64,000 nucleotides of DNA, from the NCBI GenBank assembly GCA_047967505.1, contig CM106538.1; one strand, written 5' to 3'. Within the stretch, counting starts at the first letter, position 1. The number at the start of each line of letters is the position of its first letter. Below, in pieces: positions 24,119-34,154 of this stretch. A program made the translations under genes and the position numbers. Origin of the DNA: Dipteris shenzhenensis (Eukaryota; Polypodiophyta; Polypodiopsida; Gleicheniales). The notes under the pieces were generated by a model that saw nothing but the letters and a program-made list of their open reading frames with translations, did not search any database and was not told the DNA's origin.

Positions 24119-24824
24119 TCACAGTTCTCCCTCTTCCTTCTTTTCCTTCTCTTCTTTATCTTCCTTGTCTCCTCTTTCTCGGATGATCACCCTGTCATCC
24201 CTATATATATAGCCCATTTCCCTACCTCTCTTGTTGCCATTACTCGTACCATACCTTCCCTTTAATGCTCTTTGTTGTAGAAGTGTGAGGTCATCATCCA
24301 AGTTCCCTTCAAAGTTGCTCTCATGCTCATGAGGGTCTTCCTATCCATGGCTATCCATAACTTCAGCACTAGTGGCTTGGTAAGTGCCTTTGGTTTGCCC
24401 ACCCTCCAAGCTGTCTCGCAAGTGAGCTTGACCCCCATTTGGGTGAACAATATCTTGGCATCTCCCATTGGAGTTTCTCCCATTGAAAGCCCCCTCACCA
24501 AGACATTTAGCGCTTTGCTGGTCCTCTTTTCCTCCTCAATTTCTTCTAAGATGAATTCTTTCTTTAGGGCTATTGTGCCTATTTTACCACATCTTTCCAT
24601 TCCATCATCTTGGCTTCCCCGTTGCTGATTTGTTGTTTAAGCTCAGCATGTGTGCCTTGCATTATTTCTTGCATGGCTGCAATCTCCTTCCTGAGAGTGG
24701 CATTTTCTATTTCCAGTTCTTCCATTGCTTTGCAGTTCTCTTCTGGAGTTACTTTCATGTCTTTTATTTGCCTGCACTTCAATTTCCAGAGCATACATCC
24801 TGTCCTGGAGCCTATTTTTTTCAC
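24119..24824 (-). pseudogene. LINE ORF1 (coiled coil plus RRM-like RNA-binding domain)
   Basis: The first frame (24579-24824) is a heptad-like helix (MEELEIENATLRKEIAAMQE). A frame change near 24590 leads to KALNVLVRGLSMGETPMGDA, AWRVGKPKALTKPLVLKL and MRATLKGTW. That matches the RRM-like domain and following basic block of L1-type ORF1 proteins, which coat the RNA. A second frame change near 24290 leads into a lysine/glutamate-rich tail ending at 24119. It sits immediately upstream of ORF2, as in L1 elements. Confidence 0.75.
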
Positions 24825-24828
24825 ATAT

Positions 24829-24831
<3 letters not shown>

Positions 24832-24859
<28 letters not shown>
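24832..24859. repeat. (GA)n microsatellite
   Basis: About 28 bases of GA repeats bordering the 5' end of the LINE. Confidence 0.9.
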
Positions 24860-24862
<3 letters not shown>

Positions 24863-26880
24863 TGTATCCCTCTAATGCACTCAGTTTTGATGCTCCCTCC
24901 TCCCCTAGTATTTTATACAGAGTGTACCCTTTTGGTGTAAATAGTAACATGTTTGTATAGCATAGGAAAACAACCAAATTGACTACGGTAGTCTAGAACG
25001 AATGGGGTTATGCTAAATTGCATGTACTAAAGTGGGAATTTTATTGGAACATGACTAAGAAGGTGGTATACAATCACACGTGTCTTGCATATCCTACCTC
25101 ATTCATCTTTGCTAAACTTGCTCATTCATGTCTTTATGATAGGCAACCTAGAGGAAAGTTTTCCTTTTGTGAGACCTCATGTCACTATCTTCTAGATGTT
25201 GATCTTCATGAAGATCTAATGGTCTGAATTATGCTTTATTTTTATGGTGGAGAAAATTATTCATTGTGCAAGGCAACATGAACATCTTCAATATGACTCC
25301 GTGCTTTGTTCTGCTCTTTGCCTAGTGTAACCTCTCCATTGCAACTCCAACAGTTGCTTTGTAAAACTCCATGCACCTCATGCACTTCTTTCCCTCCAAT
25401 GAAGAGCAACTTATCCAAGCCATCGCCCAAGCCTCCAGGAAGCCTCCCTCCACCATCTCAAAATCAAAGTTGTCAACACTTGTTCCGATAGTGCCGCTAA
25501 GCTATATTGTGCCACATTAACGATTATCTTAAAGCAACAACAACTAAAGGAGCTACACCACTATAAGAAGGGGAAAGAGCTTCTAGACAATGTGCATGAC
25601 GACCAGGAAAATAAATGCTTTCATTGATGAGGCTTCTAACCTTACCTTGCATCTTAAGTTGGTGTTGAGATCGATGGTGATGGTGTCAACAAGAATCTTG
25701 TGGTGCAGGACGCTACACCAGTTTCAATCATAGAAGGCATAGCATAGATTAGGAAAGCTACTATTTTTGGCTTGCTTCTAATGTGCTCCCTCAAATCTTA
25801 TTCCCATATTCTATAATTACTAAGGTTAGCTTTGTTTTGATCGATTAGTTAATGTATAGATTTTGCAGAAGAAGATGTGGAAGCCCAATGGGATGCGTAG
25901 AGAGGAAATTAATCTCTCAAAGAAAGAAGGAGATTCAGGCATGAGATAGCTCCATGATACATTTGCTATACCATCCCCTTTATTGCTCTTGCTTGCTTGA
26001 GTTCTATTGTTTCTATCCTGGCTTGACAATTTCCAGCCCCCAGATGAGGAGTCCATGATTGTCTAGACTCTGACTTCATCCCCTATTGTCAAACTACATA
26101 TTGCAATTCACCACTTCACAAGCTAGAGCAGTTGAAGATTCACCTTATGGAGAAGGGAGGCTCATCTACCGCATGATGCTATAGTAGTGAAGGGTAAATT
26201 TTTGTAGGCTGCACCGTGTAGGATGTGATTTTTATCAGATTTAAATTCTTTATCTAGTGGAATTGAATAGATCATGCATGATCTATCCCAGCAATTGCTA
26301 ATGGCGGAGAAAACCTCTCAAGCGTGGCCACATTTATGCTCAACGACTCTCGCTCAATGCTCAAATTCCAACCATTTTTACTGTTGCAAGATGCCTATTG
26401 TAGGCTATTGAGCATGGCATTCTCCTTCCTATTTTTGCTCATCATCATGAAACCAAGCCAATGACAAAAGCCCACTCTCAAACAAGGATTATTGTAGAGG
26501 TAGTGCGATGACATGGCCCCTGCCTAGGCAGAGCAGATGGCTGCGTGGGCTATAAGTGGCAGTGCGGGGATTTCAGGGGGCGACGCGTGGGCTACAGGAC
26601 GATGACATGGCACCCGTCCATGGTGACATGGTAGAAACGATTGATAGTGCTGTTGATAATGTGAGTCTCAGAGACCTATTATGTGGCGCAACAGACAACA
26701 GACGACATGGCCGACGTGTCGATGGGTCTCGAAAATGGATGATGTGGCATAGATGACGCCTGCCAACATGGCTCACCAGAGACAGACCACAGACCTCAGT
26801 GGCACTGTAGACATCAATGATGTTGCATGGCGAACCACTCCAGGTGATGTGGCGGTGAAACGGACTCACAGACCCTACTG
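24860..26880. other. Unassigned DNA; 26500-26880 GC-richer
   Basis: No domain is recognised in the short frames. The right part contains repeated GATGACATGG/GACATGG words without constant spacing and is clearly richer in G and C than its flanks. Confidence 0.35.
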
Positions 26881-26929
26881 ATATGCGAAGAGAGAGTAAA
26901 TGTGGTGCCGTTGGTAGAGAGAAGAGAGA

Positions 26930-27138
26930 GAAGAGGGAGGAGAGAGAGGAGACGAGAGAGAGACTCAGAGAGGGAGAGGGGAGAGAGATATAGAGAGCTC
27001 AGAGAGGTATATATATGTATATATATATATTTTTTCTATTATAATATTATATGATCTATATATTATATTTAAATATATAATATTATGTATAATATCTAAT
27101 ATATATTGTAATATTATATATATCCATACGAATAAGTA

Positions 27139-27174
<36 letters not shown>

Positions 27175-27267
27175 AAGAGAGAACAAAGAGAGTAGAGAGA
27201 GAGAGAGAGAGGGAGAGAGGAGAGAGAAAGAGTGAGAGAGGGGGAGGGAAGAGAGAGTCAGGGAGAG

Positions 27268-27306
<39 letters not shown>

Positions 27307-27376
27307 GTATTATAATATTATATATATACATACATATAACCAATATATATATAATATAAAGAGAGAACAAAGAGAA

Positions 27377-27421
<45 letters not shown>

Positions 27422-27430
27422 TATGTATAT
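26930..27430. repeat. GA/TA repeat field with 184-bp higher-order unit
   Basis: Blocks of (GA)n, (TA)n and AATATAAAGAGAGAACAAAG alternate. The latter string occurs at 27169 and again at 27353, so a composite unit of about 184 bp is repeated. A further partial unit lies to the left. Confidence 0.85.
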
Positions 27431-27559
27431 CAATATATAGCTATATAAATATAAATAATTAATTAAATACAAATGCAACATGTATAATATATGATATTAT
27501 AATATAAAATATATAATATACTATAAACTATTATATTTATATATTATATATCATACAAT

Positions 27560-27941
27560 ATATAGAGTTTGACTATGTTAAGTGGGTATATGGTCTTAAG
27601 CACAGAAGGGGAGAACCTATCCATGGCAGCTAGAGTCCAATTGCAAGCTTACTTTGAACGGAGCATTTGCATTGGTATTTTACAAAAAGTATGACATTCC
27701 GCCCACCTTGCCCCCCAACCATGCTTAAACCCCCATCCATGATAGACACTGTGCTAGAAATCTCCTCTAGAGACATAGCTCTCTAAAACTCTTTAGCTTC
27801 TTAGGTCTTGCCTGCCTCCCACGCCTTCTTGCCAAAGCAAAGCAGGCATAGGATATCCTGTGAAAGACTCTCTTATTTTTTCATTTACATTATCTTCTCT
27901 AAGGAGGGACTGAATATACCACGAATGGATTTGCTGTGGGG

Positions 27942-27987
<46 letters not shown>

Positions 27988-28650
27988 GGTGGTTTAGTGT
28001 CGAAGCTTCCTATCGATGGCAGCGGCTGGCAAGTGTTGGATTTTCGATGCCAACATTTATCACTTATAGTAAATCTCCATGTCTACAATGAGGAACCCGA
28101 AAGCTACTTTTGGGGGATAGATATACATAGGATTTATGGTGTGGTTCCTTAGTGAGTTGCTGGGATCACTAGACCACATAGCATCTCTATGTCCTTAGAA
28201 AACGAAAGCATGTGGACTGGGAGGTTTTTTTTCGAGGGGAAAATGAGGATTATACATTTAGCGTTTTGCACCTTTTCCACAAATCTGTGCTTGTTGATAG
28301 TAAGTATTCTAACTAATGAGTCAGATATTGTTAACATATAATTATATAAGTCTTTTGGTTCAATAATTATAATTCTTGCGCAGATACAAATCTGATTATT
28401 GGTAGTGTGGGATACACCTATCACTGACGCATGCATAGGATAGTACATAGGTGTAGACTTTTTGATTAGGAAGGTTTATGTAGCCAGTTCATCAGGGGGA
28501 TCATTTAGATATTGTATCTTGGCATATATGACTATTGTCCGATACAACATTTTGAAGTACACGCATTTGTAGAGTGGATTTTTTGATAAAGTATGTTGCT
28601 TTCAATTAAATGTCTTTGTTACATGCATATAGACGTACGTACACACACAT
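27560..28650. other. Unassigned DNA with (GA)n at 27948-27982
   Basis: A 35-bp GA tract is clear. The rest holds no recognised gene or element. Confidence 0.4.
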
Positions 28651-28653
28651 ATG

Positions 28654-28685
28654 TATATATATAATCTCTCTCTCTCTCTCTCTCT
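28654..28685. repeat. (CT)n tract followed by AAACCCTAG
   Basis: A TATATA/CT tract is followed directly at 28686 by AAACCCTAG, which matches the plant telo-box promoter motif. It lies about 440 bp upstream of the candidate exon at 29131, so a promoter role is possible but unproven. Confidence 0.55.
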
Positions 28686-29130
28686 AAACCCTAGACCCCC
28701 CTCCCCCCCTCTCTCTCTTAGTGGGTTTTCGCCTTCTCTTGGCTTGGGTTGTCAATAAAAAAGCCATATATTAAAAATGTGCATTAAATGAAACACAAAG
28801 GGCATACAAAGTTGGAAAGCCCATCTACCTAAAATTGAAAATTGGCATTCTATACATCCCACCTTGGGACCCACCAGAGACGGGTCGTAGACGGGTCATG
28901 CTACTCGTGGTATGTAAAGACAAAGTTTTCCCTTCACGTGTAACAATTTCATTCCAAAGGGCCCCCCCTCATCCTTAGAGATAGGGCTAGGTTAAGAGGA
29001 AAGTCAAACACTTTTAACAGGAGGGAGTCTTAATGTTGGAGTCTTATTGTCTATTGTTATAGCTACATAAGTATTGTGTCGAGAAGAGCTTGTAATTGTG
29101 ACATTCGAGGTCACCTTGAACACGTGGGCT

Positions 29131-29287
29131 ATGGAAGCTTATCCTTCTCCTGGTTCTGATGATGGGGACCTTCCTCCTCAGCATGGAGACGGCCCTGCTG
29201 CTCCTGGCGATGGCCCTGTCGTCTGCCTCTTCAGTGGCCTTCGTGACGGTTTTGCTGGCGGTGTCATGGGTTCCGTTTTCGGCTTCG
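29131..29287 (+). CDS. Candidate first exon, Tim17/Tim22/Tim23-family-like protein
   Basis: An ATG at 29131 opens 52 codons plus one base ahead of a possible GT donor (TTCG|GTACGC). The N-terminus is polar and proline/glycine/aspartate-rich (YPSPGSDDGDLPPQHGDG). It is followed by GPVVCLFSGLRDGFAGGVMG and SVFGFG, a glycine-spaced hydrophobic segment like the first membrane helix of Tim17/22/23-type proteins of plastids and mitochondria. The block is markedly GC-richer than its surroundings, as expected of a real exon in repeat DNA. No second exon was found before 31486, where transposons begin. It could instead be a retained gene fragment or chance; the minus-strand frame here looks meaningless. 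Confidence 0.35.
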
Positions 29288-30260
29288 GTACGCCTCATTG
29301 CGTCTCCCCAATCATTTACATCTTTTAAAATCCCTGTCGCTTGCAGGTCCTCCCTGCAGAAGTATAACATCTGATTTTCGCTCTAAGTTGTCATTGAGGT
29401 GTAACATACATAGAGAAAATTGATGCAATGATCTTGTCAATAATTGTACGTGTCCACTTTTGGTAACTTAGTAGTAGAACACTCGCTTCACAGGTTTTGC
29501 AAACAATGAATCGAAGATGCTCACTACTTTCAATGTAGAAACGACGTGTCTGCTCTGTGGGCTTGAGGATGTCAAATTGTTTCAAAACGAATGCTTCTTA
29601 AGTCCACAGTAAATCCTTTTCACAGCGAATATGCAGAGCATTCTAGACCGCTCAGTCTTGATTGTTAGGAGTAATTGCCAATCGTGACCTATGTTCACCA
29701 TGGAACATGCAGGCCTTGACCCGTATAGAAACTAAATTCAGTTGTTGGCAATTACTCCTAACGATCAAGACTGAGCGGTCTAGAAGCAATTACTCCTAAA
29801 TTCAGTTGTTGGTTGAGCCATTATCAGATCTTTATCTTTCTCAACAAATTCTGATTTTTGCACTCTTCTGACTCCTTTTGATTAACATGGGATTTTAAGT
29901 GCATTTCTAGTAATTCCAAGTTGTCTCCAAACACTGCCGTCAGGAATTCCAATTATAATTGATAGGTTTTTGTGATTCTCTGGAGCTTGGTTGTTGTCAT
30001 TGGGTCAAGATACCTTTTTTCAGAAATTAAATCTGCGTGGTTTGTTTAGTTTAATGGACTGGTCAGTGGGGAATGGCAGCGTGCACTCTCTTTACAGTCT
30101 ATGAAGCTGTTTGGCATCATAGGATGGATCAGATTTGACCTGTGAGGTTGCTTGCAGCTCTTGTTCATTGTGAAATGCGTTATAATAACTTAGTGGAATA
30201 TGGCAATCTGCCATACCACCTGTAGACCCTCTATCCATTTTTTGTTGTCAGTTACTGGCT
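29288..30260 (+). other. Intron-like T-rich DNA with an inverted repeat
   Basis: No coding block continues the candidate exon. The stretch is T-rich and holds the inverted repeat listed separately. Confidence 0.3.
29641..29785. repeat. Inverted repeat, 41-bp arms with one mismatch
   Basis: Arms at 29641-29681 and 29745-29785 (starting TTCTAGACCGCTCAGTC) are reverse complements with a single mismatch and a 63-bp loop. The right arm is overlapped by a 16-bp direct repeat, TAAATTCAGTTGTTGG, at 29733 and 29797. Confidence 0.92.
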
Positions 30261-31152
30261 GCCACTTGGCATGTGTGATAGGATACTTTTGCTGTTATGC
30301 GTCAAAGTCTTATGATCAATCTTTCTACACAACTAGGATTAGTTCATCATTGACTTGTCACCAATCACATGATTCATGTACCGATTTGGAGTACGTGAAC
30401 TGCTAACCAACTTGTATACAGCAGAATGGTGAGACTGTAAATTAAAGTTGCTACAATCATAAAACCTAAATAAAACACGAGACTACTTTTGTCCATGGTT
30501 TAATTCGAGAAATTTGGAGATCATCGCAGGTTCATTTTAGCATGTGTAATAGAACGTACTCGTTGGAACAAGTTGTGGATGCTCTGTGTGTGTGTGTGTG
30601 CGCGCGCGCGCATCTAAAAGCTCCCAAAAACCATTCAGCAAGCAAGTAATGCATTCCTTCACCTAGTAGTAGTGGACCTAGAGGTCATGAAGGTGCTCAG
30701 ACAAGTGACCCAAGGTTTAGAATGTGAAGCTTTCAGCCCTAGTATCCAGGGTTATGTGCCAATTTGCAACAGATTTCAGCATTCACAAGCTGTCTTATGC
30801 TGTTTTGCAGTGAAATATAAACAGTCTACAGTGGTGTGGAGCATGCAGCACCTGGCATGTGTGATATGATACTTTTGCTGCCATGCGTCAAAGTCTTAAG
30901 ATTAATCTTTCTACACAACTGTATCATATTGACTTGTCACCAATCACATGATTCGTGTACCGATTGGAGTATGTGAACTACTAACCAACTTGTATATAGC
31001 AGATGGTGAGTCTACATATAAATCTAAAGTTGCCACAATCATAAAACCTAAAACATGAGACTACTTTTGTCCATTGTTTAATTCGAGAAATTCTGAGATC
31101 ATTGCAGGTGCATTTGTGATAGAACATACCCGTTAGAACAAGTTGTGGATGC

Positions 31153-31199
<47 letters not shown>

Positions 31200-31288
31200 T
31201 TCTCTTGCATAATTTTCTACAGGGCATGTGTTGGAGGCAGCCAGGTTCTCATGCAAGCTATTGGTATCAAAGGATGCTTATGTTGGAT

Positions 31289-31351
<63 letters not shown>

Positions 31352-31486
31352 CTAGATAAGTTGGTGGTGTTATCCTTGTCCCCCTGCTTTGTTCTCAATG
31401 GAAAGGTCAATTCTGTTGTAATGGAACTCCATTTTATAACATTCAGCAAGCAAGTGATGCATTCCCTTCACCAAGTAGGTGGACTG
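30260..31486 (+). repeat. Segmental direct duplication with expanded microsatellites
   Basis: Copy A (about 30260-30677) and copy B (about 30846-31486) share long blocks, for example TTTCTACACAACT, GACTTGTCACCAATCACATG, AACAAGTTGTGGATGCTCT and CATTCAGCAAGCAAGT. At the same site copy A carries (GT)n(GC)n (30583-30612), while copy B carries two (CT)n tracts (31152-31197, 31289-31347) and extra sequence. Confidence 0.9.
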
Positions 31487-31942
31487 TAAAATGCGGGGAC
31501 TTGCTGTGCAGAAATAGATGAATGCAAACAGAGAACTCAAGCATGAGAGACACAAGAGATCTTCCTAACTATTGCACATTGCTTTATTTATGATGCTGGC
31601 ATAAATGACCTAACTACTGTCTGTACATTATTGCCAGAATGGCGTACAAAATGTATACCCCTCAGAGTATTATGCTGCTGCAAAATGAGTGCGAAATGCG
31701 CGGCTGGATTTGTGGATTTGCTGTGTCAACCAGTTCATCGACCAGGTTAGACTGACCTGGGTGGTCAGTTGGCTGCCCTGGTCTGGGCGGATTGAATAGC
31801 CTCCGGATGGCCTTCGAATGCTGCTGTACTGCCCTCCTCTGGATGGAGGTTGGCCGCCTGTTTTTGCCCTTGTTTGGCTTTTGTTTTGTGCTTTTTGGTG
31901 GTCTAAGCTTGGCCAGCCAGTGTGTTAGTAGTGCATTTGACA
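31487..31942 (-). repeat. LTR (456 bp), minus-strand element, 3' copy
   Basis: On the minus strand it begins TGTCAAATGCAC after a purine run (GCAGGAGGGAA, 31943-31953) and ends CAGCAAGTCCCCGCATTTTACA-like, giving TG...CA ends. Its last 150 bp match the end of the plus-strand LTR at 45598-46528. The internal region upstream of the purine run also matches (GGGAGGACAG, CACCATCTAG). It inserted exactly at the end of duplication copy B. The other end of this element was not located. Confidence 0.6.
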
Positions 31943-31953
31943 TTCCCTCCTGC

Positions 31954-32540
31954 TTATGTTCTAGATGGTGGTAGATGCTGAGGGACTGAATGAACCTGCC
32001 AAGCAAAAGTGATTGTGATGAACACTAACTGTGGCTCGGAACTTGACTGTCCTCCCAAAGAAATGTACTCGCATTGGAACTGTGAATGTACTGCGTAACT
32101 GCTGTAGATAATGCCTTGTGGTGGTAAAAATGTGGCTCAATGTAGACTCTTGAGAACCTGTATTGCTGCGAAGACTGAAAGCTGAATTGCTGTGCCCAAT
32201 CATCCCCACCACGCTACTTCTGCGAACTTATGATCACTGGGTGGTATGGCACTCTAATAGGTGCTTGGAAATATGAATGGAAGCTGCCCTTGTGAAATGC
32301 TGAGGGCTGATTAGGCTGTTGATGCGGGTCACTGAACTCTGGAAGGCTAATGGTATGATACTGGCTACCGACTGCTGGCATACACCCTTCCTACTTCGGA
32401 AGAACCACCTGTCAGAGATCAATGCACCCATCTGTGAGCCCCTGATTAGTGGGGACAAAGGGGCAATAGATTGTGAGGGGGAGGGGACAGTTTTGGGCTG
32501 CATACCAGCAGCATTGGAGGCTGGAAGAAGTCCTACTGGA
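31954..32540 (-). other. Internal remnant of the minus-strand LTR element
   Basis: The part next to the polypurine tract resembles 45400-45597. No coding domain is recognisable, and the junction with the plus-strand copia near 32540 is not precisely defined. Confidence 0.4.
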
Positions 32541-33836
32541 CCCCCTGGCAGTCCTTTATATAGGCTGCCTAGGGGCCCTAACTTCAAAGAGTCTGGTAAG
32601 CTAGATGGGCACAAATTACCCCATCTGGAAGGTAAAGTTATGGAGTCACCTTGTGGCCCGGAAGCTTTGGAAGCTCACGATGGGAGTGGACGCAAAGCCA
32701 GAGGATGTTGTAGATCACAAGGGCAGGATTCTAAATCTTGATGCCGGTGGACAAAGATGAACTCGAAGCATGGGAGGATAGAGATTCCCATGCCTTGGCT
32801 TTAATCATAGGGACGACGACGGACTCTATGATTCCTCATATCAAGATGGTTGACTCGTCAGTGGAGGCGTGGGCCACTTTAAATACTTGTATGAGACAGA
32901 TCACACTTCTCGTATCTTGACTCCAGCATGAGCTTGTCAATATGCACATGAATGAGGGAGAGTCAATACTTGACCACTTGACGAAAGGTGAAGTGGTAAG
33001 AGATCAACTGGCATTGGTTGGTCAGAAGGTGGACACCTGTCAGTTGGCACTCTTGACACTCGGGAGTTTACCACACAGCTTCAAGGGATTCGTCACCACT
33101 GTGAGAGTAGAACAAAGGACCAAGCCTTTGAATTCGAAGAGCTTGGGCCCTTGCTACTACAGGAGGAAGCCCAGGAGAAGTTGTACAACAAGGACAATGA
33201 TAAAGCACTTTTGGCGAAGGACAAGCTCGGTAAGGGCAAGTCCAAGGACTCCAAACGACGCAAGGCCAACAACTTGGAGCAGAAAAAGAAGATAAAATGG
33301 TTCTACTGTGAAAAGCTTTGTCATTATGCGAAAGACTGCCGGAAGAAGAAGGTGGATCAAAAGAAAAAGGAGAAGTCTCATAGCAAGGAGTAGCCTAAGA
33401 CAGACGCATCAACGTCACTATTGGAGAGCTTTTCTTGTGCATAGAGCACTGCTTTGCTCATATAGCGAGTGACCACAAGGAGGCTTGGTATGTGGACAGT
33501 GGTGCCTCAAAACACATGTCCAACAAGTAGTGGTTCAAGACCATGGAGGGAATCCATCTCGACTCGAAGGTGACCGTAGGGGATAGCTCGACATGCCCTA
33601 TGAAGGGGGGTTGACAGCATTCCTTTCATCACTACAGCACGAGAAGAGAAGGTTAGATTCAGTGTGCTGTTTATTCCAGACCAGTGCAAGAATTTGCTCT
33701 TTGTGAGTTAGATGGATAAGCATAAGATGTTAGTACTCTTCGAGAATGGGGAAGTACCGCACTTCCAAGGAAGACGGTCAGATGGTGGCCCAAGGTGTCG
33801 AGGACGACGGCTTATACCAATTACATGCTTTAGTTG
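32541..33836 (+). pseudogene. Copia gag and protease relic (copy 1)
   Basis: Shifting plus frames give MGTNYPIWKVKLWSHLVARK, LNEGESILDHL-like and LTLGSLPHSFKGFVTTVRVE, then a zinc knuckle CEKLCHYAKDCRKKK near 33310, and protease AWYVDSGASKHMSN near 33490. This is the copia gag-protease order. DSG is intact although the frame is not open around it. The same gag, better preserved, recurs at 37545-38400. The reading is cut at 33836 by an LTR. Confidence 0.85.
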
Positions 33837-34096
33837 TGTTGGCGATATCATAGCCAAAGAGTGTGGTGATGTGATGTGTTAGTGTGAAGTACTAGATCAC
33901 CTAGTACTAGTCTATGTGTGTGAGTCATGTGTGAGTGCCACGTGTCATCATGGGACTTATCCCATATGCACTAGGTGCTAGTGTGTGAGTGAGTAGCCTA
34001 TATAAGGCTTGTACTTCACTTGTCTTGTCATACTTGATGAATGAATGAGAGCCTTTTCATTATGTCTTCATTTGTGCATCATTTCCTCACACCCTA

Positions 34097-34140
<44 letters not shown>

Positions 34141-34154
34141 CCATGTTTCTAACA
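33837..34154 (+). repeat. 5' LTR of non-coding element
   Basis: Begins TGTTGGCGATATC, has CCTATATAAGGC as a TATA box near 33998, and ends with a (CT)n tract and CCACCATGTTTCTAACA. Confidence 0.92.

Larger units (their letters stand above)
20945..24830 (-). mobile_element. L1-like LINE, decayed
   Basis: A non-LTR retrotransposon on the minus strand with ORF1 (24119-24824), ORF2 (about 21640-24080) and a 3' region running to a simple-repeat tail at 20900-20945. No LTRs are present. Both ORFs are broken by stops and frameshifts. The 5' end lies near a (GA)n tract at 24832-24859, and target-site duplications could not be identified with confidence. Confidence 0.85.

Noticed and set aside
26965-27481. 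Ile/Tyr- and Ser/Leu-rich membrane-like proteins
   Set aside because: Translations of (TA)n and (GA)n repeats.
29044-29370. Arg-rich minus-strand protein
   Set aside because: Antisense of the candidate Tim17-like exon. Its composition reflects the GC-rich opposite strand, and no domain is seen.
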